64,000 nt of DNA, from NCBI GenBank assembly GCA_002692965.1, contig NZNC01000016.1:1-64000 (forward strand). The letters run 5' to 3'. A program made the translations under genes and the position numbers. This document shows positions 50,424-58,529 of the stretch, piece by piece. Position 1 is the stretch's first letter. Every line of letters begins with the position of its first letter. The notes below the pieces were generated by a model, which worked only from the letters and a program-made list of their open reading frames with translations, searched no databases and had not been told where the DNA came from. The stretch comes from Haliea sp. (lineage in GTDB: Bacteria; Pseudomonadota; Gammaproteobacteria; Pseudomonadales; Halieaceae).

Positions 50424-51893
50424 TCACCCACCCTGCCACCGCAGCAAATTCACAAACTCCCTTCTTGTCTTCGGCCCATAGGTCCGGAAATGCGGGTCAG
50501 GCCGCTCCCGGTAGGCCAGGCGGTTCGCCGCCACCCGGTCCACGCCGAGCTTGGGCAGCAGGTCCGCCACCCGGTCCCCGTAGGGCTTCAGGGCATTCAG
50601 CCCGAAGACCTTGGCGCGCAGCTCTGGGGTCATTTTGGGGTAACCGTACATCTCCCGCAGGGGCTCGGCGATCTGGAAGCTGCGGAAGGCCTGGATCTGG
50701 TCCTGGGGGGAGCCGTACCAGATTGAGTCTGTGCCCCAGAGCAGGTTGTCCTCACCGACGTATTCCAGCAGTTTGCCCAGGGTGTGGGCGGCGCTGTCGG
50801 GATCGCGCATCAGGTAGCGCCAGGTGCTGCCCAGCTCGGCGTAGACATTACTGTTGGGGGCGATGTCGTTTTCCAGCAGGGATTTCACCAGGGAGTCGAC
50901 GCCGTCGTGGCGGTTGGGGTCGTAGGGCCCCTCGCGGGTGCCGGCCACGTAGCCGGAGTGATAGACCAGGAAGCTGATGTCCGGGTAGCGCCGGGCCACG
51001 CGGCCGATGTCGGCGCAGGTGGAGTGCTGGTAGGACTCGTCGCCAAAGGGCAGGCCCTTGTGCACCGCGACAATCTTTACCCCGAGGGCGCGGGCCTTTT
51101 CCAGGAAGGGAATGCCGGTGCCCTCGTCGTCCAGCCAGAAGCCCTGGCCCTCCGGTCCCCACTGGGTGTAGGTCTTCCAGGCACTGACCTTCCAGTGCTC
51201 GGCGAGGGCATCCATGGTCTCCAGGTCGCCCGGCTGGTTGGGATTGACCCGGCCGTGGAGCAGCAGGCGGTGGGTGCCCTCCATTTCTTCCACCAGCTCG
51301 GCGGTGGCGGCGGCTTCCTCAATGGTCAGGGGTTCGGCGTCGGAGCGCGAGGGCACGAAGGACAGCACCATCAGGTCGGTGTCGGAGTCCATGAACACGT
51401 CCTGGATAAACTGCTTCGAATTGAAGCAGTCCAGGTAGGCCCGCCCGGGACCTTCACCGGCGGGGCATTCGCTCTGGGGGAAGCCGGAGAGGGGGCGGGC
51501 GTCGTCGGGCAGTTTTTTGGTCCAGGCGCCGGTGGGGTTCACGAAGTGGCCCTGGACATCGAAGATGAACTCCTTGCCCTCCAGGCTGGCGCTGGCCAGC
51601 TGCGGGTCCAGGCCGGCTTCGGCATCCAGTTCAAAGAAGCCGCCTCGCTGACCCTGGCTGGCGTAGGCCTGGTTGAAGGCGAGCAGGGTGCTGGCGGCGC
51701 CGCAAGCGCTGACCAGGAAGTCCCGGCGGCCCAGGCCGCTGCGGCGGGCGTTGCGGTCGGCGGTTTCCAGGGCCAGGTGCTTGGCGCGGTGGTGGATCGG
51801 CGCCAGGGGAATGGGCGCGAACTCGCCGTTGGAGGTGCTGTCCAGCTTGATCGGCAGGCGGGTGCCATCGGGGTCGTGGTGGTGTCTGCTCAT
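50424..51893 (-). CDS. Amidohydrolase-family metal hydrolase with Tat-like signal
   Basis: This is a 489-residue protein of the amidohydrolase-2 (TIM-barrel) type. A metal-site region appears early in FDVQGHFVNP. LVYHSGY and LLWGTDSIWYGSP, with the conserved Asp, complete the barrel. A twin-arginine motif GRRDFLVSA lies at residues 55-63, followed by a hydrophobic run and AYAS. It is unusually far from the N-terminus, with about 55 residues before it. It could be exported by Tat from an internal start, but no better start is evident. Substrates are probably decarboxylated or hydrolysed organic acids. Confidence 0.83.
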   Translation of the reverse strand: MSRHHHDPDGTRLPIKLDSTSNGEFAPIPLAPIHHRAKHLALETADRNARRSGLGRRDFLVSACGAASTLLAFNQAYASQGQRGGFFELDAEAGLDPQLASASLEGKEFIFDVQGHFVNPTGAWTKKLPDDARPLSGFPQSECPAGEGPGRAYLDCFNSKQFIQDVFMDSDTDLMVLSFVPSRSDAEPLTIEEAAATAELVEEMEGTHRLLLHGRVNPNQPGDLETMDALAEHWKVSAWKTYTQWGPEGQGFWLDDEGTGIPFLEKARALGVKIVAVHKGLPFGDESYQHSTCADIGRVARRYPDISFLVYHSGYVAGTREGPYDPNRHDGVDSLVKSLLENDIAPNSNVYAELGSTWRYLMRDPDSAAHTLGKLLEYVGEDNLLWGTDSIWYGSPQDQIQAFRSFQIAEPLREMYGYPKMTPELRAKVFGLNALKPYGDRVADLLPKLGVDRVAANRLAYRERPDPHFRTYGPKTRREFVNLLRWQGG

Positions 51894-52022
51894 GCTCGCA
51901 ATGCTCCCGGCCGGTTTCCTGCACCATAGCTGCGCCCTTCGCTAGCGTCCACCCCGGGCGACATGCCGTGAACTTATCCGCGAGGGCACACTCAGACAGA
52001 GCAGAATCCGGGAGAGGTAATC

Positions 52023-52136
52023 ATGCAGGCAGCGTTCTTTGTGTTGCTGGGGGCCCTGGTGCTGGGCGTGTTGGCGCCGGTGCGCACTGAAGCGCTGGTA
52101 CCGCTGGCGCTGGAAGCCGCGGCGGTGCAACCATGA
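52023..52136 (+). CDS. 37-residue single-pass membrane peptide
   Basis: The frame encodes a hydrophobic helix from residue 3 to about 22 and a short tail. GAGAGG precedes the ATG, and its stop overlaps the thioredoxin ATG (ATGA), so the two are translationally coupled. It may be a membrane partner of the thioredoxin or only a coupling leader. No family is recognised. Confidence 0.5.
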   Translation: MQAAFFVLLGALVLGVLAPVRTEALVPLALEAAAVQP

Positions 52137-52651
52137 GCGGCTCCCCTCGCCGCTGGTTGCCCGGCTGGCAAAGTGCGCTCCTGTGGTTGCTGGCATTGAT
52201 CACCGTGCCACTGCTGATCGACCAGTGGCGCCACCGCGATGCTCCCGATCAGGCACCGGTCCAGTTGCTGCAGGACTTGCAGGGTCGCGCCCTGGACTTG
52301 CACGCCCTCAGTGCCGAGGAGCCGGTGCTGGTCTACTTCTGGGCCACCTGGTGTCCGGTCTGTCGGCTGGTATCACCGGCGGTGAACGACCTGGCCGGGG
52401 AGCACCCCGTGGTGAGCGTGGCCCTGCGTTCCGGTGGCCCGGAGGAAGTGACCGCCTACCTGGCCGAGCACGCGCTGGATTTCCGCACTGTCAATGACCC
52501 CGGGGGACACGTCAGTGCCCCCTGGGGCGTGCGCGCTACGCCGACGCTGGCTGTTGTCCACCGCGGCGAGATCCGTTCCATGACCAGCGGCATCACGACG
52601 GGTCCGGGGATGTCCCTGCGGCTGCGCCTGGCGGAAATGCTGCAAAAATAG
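52133..52651 (+). CDS. Membrane-anchored thioredoxin-like protein (ScsD/TlpA type)
   Basis: This is a 172-residue protein. An N-terminal transmembrane anchor (about 13-30) is followed by a periplasmic thioredoxin fold with the active site WCPVC (Cys74, Cys77) and cis-Pro in ATPTLAV. It resembles the suppressor-of-copper-sensitivity ScsD group and TlpA/DsbE proteins, which reduce or repair periplasmic thiols. Its 3' end overlaps the convergent lipoprotein gene by 59 nt. Confidence 0.88.
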   Translation: MSGSPRRWLPGWQSALLWLLALITVPLLIDQWRHRDAPDQAPVQLLQDLQGRALDLHALSAEEPVLVYFWATWCPVCRLVSPAVNDLAGEHPVVSVALRSGGPEEVTAYLAEHALDFRTVNDPGGHVSAPWGVRATPTLAVVHRGEIRSMTSGITTGPGMSLRLRLAEMLQK

Positions 52652-53228
52652 CCTCGGCGGCTCGGTTGGCGCGTTCCTGGTCCCGGACCTGCTCACCGCT
52701 GAGCCGCGAGTTGACCACACCGCGCCAGACCGAGCGCTCCAGAGTCGGGTCAATCATGTCGACGATAAAGGTACCGTCGGTGTAGTTGCGGGAAATGACC
52801 TCGGTGCGCGGCCCGATGCAGCCCCAGCAGTTGTACAGGCTGTAGCGGTTGTAGCCCTGGTACCAGCCGAGGGAGACCCCGGTGTCATAGCTGTCCACCT
52901 CGGTCTTGAACTGGGTAACCAGGTGCCAGCTCACCAGTAGGTCGGCCTCCGCGGCGTCCTCGGTGAAGCGCAGGCCCTTGGCGGTCAGGGCATTGCGGAT
53001 GGCGGTATCGATGCGCTCCACCTGCATGTCGCTGAGCTGCAGGGGGTTGTCGCCCTTGACCGTGCCGGATTCGGCGTAGAAGCCGACCGTCTGTACCTGG
53101 CTGAAGTCGTAGTCGGGCTTGTAGTCCACGTCCGGCCGCAACGTGGTGGCGCAGGCGGTGATCAGCAGGCCCGCACCCAGCGCCAACATCAGGCGGCTCA
53201 GGTGGCGGTGTGTTCTGAATATGTGCAT
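52593..53228 (-). CDS. DUF4136 lipoprotein
   Basis: This is a 211-residue protein. The signal peptide ends at a lipobox LITAC. The mature part (VDYKPDYDFSQVQTVGFY, VERIDTAIRNALTAKGLR, DLLVSWHL) matches DUF4136, a family of outer-membrane lipoproteins with unknown function. The ATG at 53228 opens a clear signal sequence. The C-terminal end is rich in Ala, Gly and Pro and overlaps the convergent thioredoxin gene. Confidence 0.85.
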   Translation of the reverse strand: MHIFRTHRHLSRLMLALGAGLLITACATTLRPDVDYKPDYDFSQVQTVGFYAESGTVKGDNPLQLSDMQVERIDTAIRNALTAKGLRFTEDAAEADLLVSWHLVTQFKTEVDSYDTGVSLGWYQGYNRYSLYNCWGCIGPRTEVISRNYTDGTFIVDMIDPTLERSVWRGVVNSRLSGEQVRDQERANRAAEAIFAAFPPGAAAGTSPDPS

Positions 53229-53335
53229 GGGGTTCTCCCTTGTCAGTCGGGCAAGGTGCCCGAGCCCTTGTTGCTGAGACCGCGCGGGGCCCTGTCGGGT
53301 TCCACGGGCTGCCTGCTGCGGTCGGTGAGTGCTGC

Positions 53336-54382
53336 TCAGGCCCGCGGCAGGACGCCGCAGGGCTCCAGCAGCGTCTGTATCACCTCTACGTGGCGGCGGG
53401 GCGCGCTGGACCACCGGGTCAGGTGGCGGTCGCGGCTCTCCCGCCAGGCCCGGTAGTCCTCGGGCAACACCGTGCCCAGGGTTTTCTCCAGTTCGCGCAA
53501 GGGTGGCAGCAGCGCCTGCTCCCGCCGCGCCAGGTCCGCCGACCAGGCCTGGATGCCCTCGGCAAAGTGGCGGCCCACGACATTGGGCAGGATGTCCGCG
53601 GCGCGGTGGCGTATGGGGCCTGCGCACAGGGGGCCTTCATCCTGCCGCAGCAGGGCATTGGCCGCGCCCAGCCAGCGCGCCTGCAGCCCCAGGGCCTTGA
53701 GCAAGGCCCCGCCATCGCCCCGGGCGACTTCGGAGAGCTGCAATTCGAAGGCCTTGCCGTTGGCCCGAAAATCCCCGGCGAGCCAGCGCCGGGTACTGTC
53801 ATTGATGGCCTCCAGGGCGGTGGTCACGGCACTGCCGGTTTGCGCCGGGTAGTCGCCCAGGCGGTTGGGTACGCGCCATAACTCGCGGTATTCCTCGCTG
53901 CCCAGGGTGGCGTTGAAGATCCGCGCCGGCAGTTGCCGTTGCTTGAGAGCGTGGGCGGCTTCCAGGGTGTTCGCCAGTTCATCGCGGTCGCTGCCGCGCA
54001 GGTGGCGGATGCAGGCCGGAGCCAGGCGCAGGTATTCCAGATCCAGCAGCAGGCGCTGGGAGGGCGCGGCCATGCGCCCCAGGCTGCTGTTGCGTTTGCC
54101 GATGGTGACCTGGACCTCGCAGCCGGTCAGGGAGAGGAAATCCAGCGTGCCGAGGCTGTCGTCTTCCAGGGCGAGTTGCAGCTTGCCGACCCGGGGCGGG
54201 CGGGGCAGTGCGGCGGGTTCGGACGCGGAAACCTCGCGGTCGAGGGGGCGCGCCAGGCGCTCGGCGTAGTCCGCCAGGGCGTTTTCGGGGCCGCTGTCGC
54301 CACAGGCCGCCAGTGCCAGCAGGGCACTGGCGAGCATGGGGGTGGCGAAGCGGAAAAGGGTATGGAGTCGCAGTGTGGCCAT
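53336..54382 (-). CDS. DUF3080 family lipoprotein
   Basis: This is a 348-residue protein. A signal peptide and lipobox ALAAC end at residue 27. Segments such as SLTGCEVQVTIGKRNSSLGRMAAPSQ and FNATLGSEEYRELWR match DUF3080, a gammaproteobacterial lipoprotein family without known function. The ATG at 54382 begins the signal sequence. It precedes the DUF4136 gene by 107 nt on the same strand. Confidence 0.85.
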   Translation of the reverse strand: MATLRLHTLFRFATPMLASALLALAACGDSGPENALADYAERLARPLDREVSASEPAALPRPPRVGKLQLALEDDSLGTLDFLSLTGCEVQVTIGKRNSSLGRMAAPSQRLLLDLEYLRLAPACIRHLRGSDRDELANTLEAAHALKQRQLPARIFNATLGSEEYRELWRVPNRLGDYPAQTGSAVTTALEAINDSTRRWLAGDFRANGKAFELQLSEVARGDGGALLKALGLQARWLGAANALLRQDEGPLCAGPIRHRAADILPNVVGRHFAEGIQAWSADLARREQALLPPLRELEKTLGTVLPEDYRAWRESRDRHLTRWSSAPRRHVEVIQTLLEPCGVLPRA

Positions 54383-54478
54383 GCGCCTGTTATAGCGTAA
54401 AGTAGGGGGCGACGTCGTCATCAAACCTGGACAGCTGGGTCCTTACGCACCCCCGGTCCGGGTAGTGCGGGGGAACCC

Positions 54479-55339
54479 ATGCGCGTTTGTCCAAAATGGC
54501 CAGGCCTTGTTTTCTTGCTGGTGTCGCTTGCGGGGCCGGCAGTTGGCGCGCCCGAAGAAGACGCCTCGGCGCGCCGCGACGACTCTACGGGCACCGGGTC
54601 CGAAGCAGCAGGGCTGTCGGCCGATACCGGCGCGCCGTCCACTGCGACGGATCTCGATGCCGCCGACATCGTCCGCCGCGCCATGGACCATTACCGCGGT
54701 CTCAGCTCCCGCGCCCGGATGACCATGACCATCCACCGGCCGGACTGGGAGCGCAGCCTGAGCCTTGACGCCTGGACCCGCGGCGACGACCACACCCTGG
54801 TGCGGGTCACCGCCCCGGCCCGGGATGCCGGCAACGCCACCCTGACCGTTGAGGGCAACATGTGGACCTGGAGCCCGGGCATCAACCGGGTGATCAAGAT
54901 CCCCTCTTCGATGATGAACCAGAACTGGATGGGCTCGGACTTCAGCAACAAGGACGTCAGCAAGGATGCCGCGCTGGTGGACGAGTACGATCACCGCCTG
55001 CTGGATCGGGAGCGTCACGAGGGGCAGACGGTCTATGTGATCGAGTCGGTGCCCCATGAGGAAGCCGCGGTGGTCTGGGGGCGGGAAGTGCTGCGGATCC
55101 GCGCCGACTGGGTGCTGCTGGAGCAGCGCTTCTACGACCAGGCGGGGGCGCTGGTGAAAACGCTGGTGTCCCGGGATATCCGGGTGATGGATGGCCGCCC
55201 GGTGGCCGCGGTGATGCGCATGGGGCGGGTGGATCGACCGGGGGAGTGGACGGAGCTGCACACCCGGGACGTGGACTTCGATATCGCCCTGTCCGACAGC
55301 CTCTTTACCCTGTCCAGCCTGCGGAACCCGCGGCAGTGA
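54479..55339 (+). CDS. LolA-like outer-membrane lipoprotein-sorting protein
   Basis: This is a 286-residue periplasmic protein. A signal peptide ends near GPAVGA (24), then an Asp/Ser/Gly-rich linker leads to a LolA-like half-barrel (DIVRRAMDHYRGLSSRARMTM, then WTWSPGINRVIKIP and NWMGSDFSNKD). This class often neighbours FtsX-type permeases and carries lipid or lipoprotein cargo across the periplasm. Its stop overlaps the GTG of the first permease. It starts a five-gene coupled operon. Confidence 0.88.
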   Translation: MRVCPKWPGLVFLLVSLAGPAVGAPEEDASARRDDSTGTGSEAAGLSADTGAPSTATDLDAADIVRRAMDHYRGLSSRARMTMTIHRPDWERSLSLDAWTRGDDHTLVRVTAPARDAGNATLTVEGNMWTWSPGINRVIKIPSSMMNQNWMGSDFSNKDVSKDAALVDEYDHRLLDRERHEGQTVYVIESVPHEEAAVVWGREVLRIRADWVLLEQRFYDQAGALVKTLVSRDIRVMDGRPVAAVMRMGRVDRPGEWTELHTRDVDFDIALSDSLFTLSSLRNPRQ

Positions 55340-56562
55340 ACCTCACCTGGCGGCTGGCCTGGCGCAACCTCTGGCGGCACCGCCGCCGTACCTGGCTGAC
55401 GGTCTCCGCCATGGTGGTCTGCAATGTGCTGCTGATTTTCCTGATCGGCCTGCAGCTGGGTTCCTATGACGTGATGATCGAGGGCAGCCTGGGCCCTGTC
55501 ACCGGCCACCTGCAGGTGCAGCGCGAGGGTTTCCAGGAGGACCAGCGCATTCGCGATTCGGTGCCCGCGGCCACGGCGCTGGCGCGGACCCTGCGTCGGG
55601 CGCTGCCGGAGGCCGAAGTCGGCGTGCGCGGCACGGCTTTCGCCCTCGCGTCCAGCGAGGCGCGTTCCTTTGGCATCCAGCTGCAGGGGGTGGAGGCAGC
55701 GCGGGAGCCCGGGGTCTCCACGCTGCCGGGGATGCTGGCGGAAGGCCGCTACCTGCGCGGGGAAGGCGAGGAGATCGTGGTGGGCCGCCTGCTGGCGCGC
55801 AACCTGCAGGCGCGGCCCGGGGACGAGGTGGTGCTGCTGGGCAGCGGGCGCGACGGTTCCATGGCCGCCGCGGTAGCGCGGCTTGTTGGAGTGGTGGATT
55901 CAGGCGTTGCCGAGCTGGACCGGGCCCTGGCCCAGGTCGACCTGGCCTGGTTCCAGTCGGTGTTTGCCATGGGCGATCACGCCCACGCCCTGGTACTGCG
56001 CCTGCCACACCTCGAGGCAGTCCCCGCGGCGAAAGCCCGGGTCCAAACTCTGCTCCCACCTGACAGTGAGCTGGTCGTCCTCGACTGGGATCAGCTGCAG
56101 CCCGGCCTGCGCCAGGCCATCCGTACCGACATGGTCAGTGCATGGTTCCTATACGGGGTGCTGGTGCTGCTGGTGGCCTTCAGTGTGCTCAATACGCAGC
56201 TGATGTCGGTGCTGGAGCGCACCCGGGAGTTCGGCGTGATGCTGGCCCTGGGCCTGGGGCCGGGTCGGTTGGCGCGGCTGGTGGCGATGGAGACGGCCCT
56301 GCTCGGCGGCCTGGGCCTGGTGCTGGGCATCCTCTTTGGCACGGTTCTGACCCTGGCGCTGGCGCGCTGGGGTTTCACCTACCCGGGCATGGAGGAGGTG
56401 GCACAGCAGTTCAACCTGCCGGCGCGGCTCTACCCCCGTCCCGGCGCGGCGGCGCTGCTGGTGGGGCCGGGCGTGGTGTTTGTGGGGGCGCTGCTGGCGG
56501 CCCTTTACCCGGCCCTGCGGCTGTACCGACTGCAGCCAGTGGCAGCGATGCGGGCCGTATGA
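55336..56562 (+). CDS. FtsX-like ABC permease 1
   Basis: This is a 408-residue membrane protein with the MacB/LolC/E topology. One N-terminal helix (about 21-43) is followed by a large periplasmic domain, then three C-terminal helices (about 260-400). RTREFGVMLALG is the cytoplasmic coupling motif. The GTG at 55336 overlaps the previous stop, and the first residues NLTWRLAWRNLWRHRRRT match the family start. It pairs with the next permease to make a LolCDE-like transporter. Confidence 0.87.
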   Translation: MNLTWRLAWRNLWRHRRRTWLTVSAMVVCNVLLIFLIGLQLGSYDVMIEGSLGPVTGHLQVQREGFQEDQRIRDSVPAATALARTLRRALPEAEVGVRGTAFALASSEARSFGIQLQGVEAAREPGVSTLPGMLAEGRYLRGEGEEIVVGRLLARNLQARPGDEVVLLGSGRDGSMAAAVARLVGVVDSGVAELDRALAQVDLAWFQSVFAMGDHAHALVLRLPHLEAVPAAKARVQTLLPPDSELVVLDWDQLQPGLRQAIRTDMVSAWFLYGVLVLLVAFSVLNTQLMSVLERTREFGVMLALGLGPGRLARLVAMETALLGGLGLVLGILFGTVLTLALARWGFTYPGMEEVAQQFNLPARLYPRPGAAALLVGPGVVFVGALLAALYPALRLYRLQPVAAMRAV

Positions 56563-57809
56563 TGCGTATCGCCACTTCGCTCCGGCTGCTGCCCTCCCTG
56601 CTCACGCTGGCCTGGCGCAACCTGTGGCGCAACCACCGCCGCACCCTGGTAATGCTGTCCGCCATCGCCCTGGGTGTGTGGGCGATGATCTTCATGACCG
56701 CGATGATGCGCGGCATGATCGACCAGATGGTGCAGAACGGCCTGGCCACGCTTCCCGGGCACGCGCAGATCCACCACCCGGATTTCGTTCGCGACCCCAG
56801 TGTGGTCAACCGCTTCGCGGAACCCGGCGGCGAGCTGCTGGCGGCCCTGGAGCAGCCGCCCGTGACCGCCTGGGCGGCGAGGCTGCGGGTGCCTGCGGTG
56901 GTGGCCAGCGAATACGCCAGCCGCGGTGTGACCCTGCTGGGCGTGGACCCGGCCGCGGAAGCCGCCCTCGGCAGCCTGCCCGGGGAACTGGTGGCGGGTC
57001 GCGCTCTGCAGGGGCCTGCGGATGCAGGGGTGGTGCTGGGGGAGAGCCTGGCCCAACGCCTGGAAACCGCGGTGGGGCGTCGGGTGGTGCTGATGAGCCA
57101 GGACCCCGACAACGATGTCGCCGACCGCGGCGCGCGGGTGGTGGGGATCTACCGCGGGCGCCTGGAGGGCGACGAGGAGCGTTTTGCCTACACCGGGCGC
57201 GACAGCCTGCAGGCTCTGCTGGGGGTCGAGGGGGAAGTCACAGAGGCGGCCATGAACGGCCCCGACTACCGGCGGGTGGTGGCCTGGTTGCCGGACATCC
57301 GGCGGGCCGCCGGGGCCTCGCTTTCCGTACAGCCCTGGCAGACCCTGAACCCCTTTCTCGCCAGCATGCTGGGCCTGCAGGACGGCTATGCCCTGGTGTT
57401 CATGCTGGTGGTCTTTCTGGTGCTGTCGTTTGGCCTGGTCAATACCCTGGTGATGGCGGTGTTCGAGCGCACCCGGGAGCTGGGGCTGATCCAGGCCCTG
57501 GGCATGCGCCCCGGGCTGATCCTGCTGCTGATCCTGATGGAGAGTCTCTGGCTTCTGTTGCTTGGCTTGGCGCTGGGCAATGCCCTGGCGCTGGCGACCC
57601 TGTGGCCGCTGCGGGACGGGCTGGACCTGTCGGCGGTGGCCGCCGGGCTGGAGATGATGGCTATGGGCACTACCCTCTATCCATTATTGGAGCTGAGCGA
57701 TATGGCCATGGCCAGCGCGGTGGTGGTGGGCCTGGGGCTACTCGCCAGCCTGCTGCCGGCCTGGCGCGCCTCCCGCCTGGCCCCGGTGGTGGCCCTGGCC
57801 CGCGATTGA
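56559..57809 (+). CDS. FtsX-like ABC permease 2
   Basis: This is a 416-residue permease, homologous in plan to the previous one. LTLAWRNLWRNHRRTLVM begins it, and RTRELGLIQALGMRPG is the coupling motif. The C-terminus holds three helices. Its ATG overlaps the end of permease 1 by 4 nt. Two unequal permeases with one ATPase is the LolCDE-like arrangement, but these sequences belong to a separate branch and a different cargo is possible. Confidence 0.87.
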   Translation: MMRIATSLRLLPSLLTLAWRNLWRNHRRTLVMLSAIALGVWAMIFMTAMMRGMIDQMVQNGLATLPGHAQIHHPDFVRDPSVVNRFAEPGGELLAALEQPPVTAWAARLRVPAVVASEYASRGVTLLGVDPAAEAALGSLPGELVAGRALQGPADAGVVLGESLAQRLETAVGRRVVLMSQDPDNDVADRGARVVGIYRGRLEGDEERFAYTGRDSLQALLGVEGEVTEAAMNGPDYRRVVAWLPDIRRAAGASLSVQPWQTLNPFLASMLGLQDGYALVFMLVVFLVLSFGLVNTLVMAVFERTRELGLIQALGMRPGLILLLILMESLWLLLLGLALGNALALATLWPLRDGLDLSAVAAGLEMMAMGTTLYPLLELSDMAMASAVVVGLGLLASLLPAWRASRLAPVVALARD

Positions 57810-57821
57810 AGGAGAACCGGA

Positions 57822-58529
57822 ATGAGTGACATCCGCTGCCGCGAACTGTGCAAGACCTTCCGCCAGGGGGAGGAGCGCATCACCGGCCTGGACCGCGTCT
57901 CGATCGATATCGACAGCGGCGAGTTTCTCTGCCTGTCGGGCCCCTCCGGCTCCGGCAAGACCACCCTGCTCAATGCCCTGGGAGGGCTGGATCGCCCGGA
58001 CAGCGGCAGCATCACCTTCGGCGGCCGGCGTATCGACTGCCTGCCCCGGGGAGAGCTGGCGGATCTGCGGCTCAGGGAGATCGGTTTCGTGTTCCAGGCC
58101 TACAACCTGGTGCCGGTGCTGTCGGCGCGGGAAAACATCGAGTTCGTCATGCAGGTACAGGGCGTGCCTGCGGCCGAGCGACACCGGCGCAGCCTGGCCA
58201 TCCTGGCGGAGGTGGGGCTGGAGGGGCTGGCGGACCGCCGCCCACCCGCCATGTCCGGCGGTCAGCAGCAGCGGGTGGCCGTGGCCCGGGCGATTGTCAG
58301 CCGGCCGCGTCTGGTGCTGGCGGACGAGCCCACGGCGAATCTCGACAGCCACAGCGCCACGCGTCTGATGGCCCTGTTCCAGACCCTCAACCGCGAGCAC
58401 GGGGTGACCTTCGTGATGGCCACCCACGATCCCCGGGTGATGGCCTTCGCGGCACGCCGGGTCAGCATGGAAGACGGTCGCATTGTGGCGGACCGGGTCC
58501 AGGAGCCCTGCGCGCCGGAGCCGGCATGA
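57822..58529 (+). CDS. LolD/MacB-type ABC transporter ATPase
   Basis: This is a 235-residue ATPase. Walker A is GPSGSGKTT (40-48), the Q-loop is VFQAYNL, the signature is MSGGQQQRVAVARAI (about 144) and Walker B is LVLADEPTANLD. It energises the adjacent FtsX permeases. A good AGGAGA site precedes the ATG, 12 nt after permease 2. Confidence 0.93.
   Translation: MSDIRCRELCKTFRQGEERITGLDRVSIDIDSGEFLCLSGPSGSGKTTLLNALGGLDRPDSGSITFGGRRIDCLPRGELADLRLREIGFVFQAYNLVPVLSARENIEFVMQVQGVPAAERHRRSLAILAEVGLEGLADRRPPAMSGGQQQRVAVARAIVSRPRLVLADEPTANLDSHSATRLMALFQTLNREHGVTFVMATHDPRVMAFAARRVSMEDGRIVADRVQEPCAPEPA

Noticed and set aside
53240-53881. Plus-strand frame opposite the DUF3080 lipoprotein
   Set aside because: It has no ribosome site or recognisable domain and lies antisense to a gene with a clear signal peptide and lipobox.
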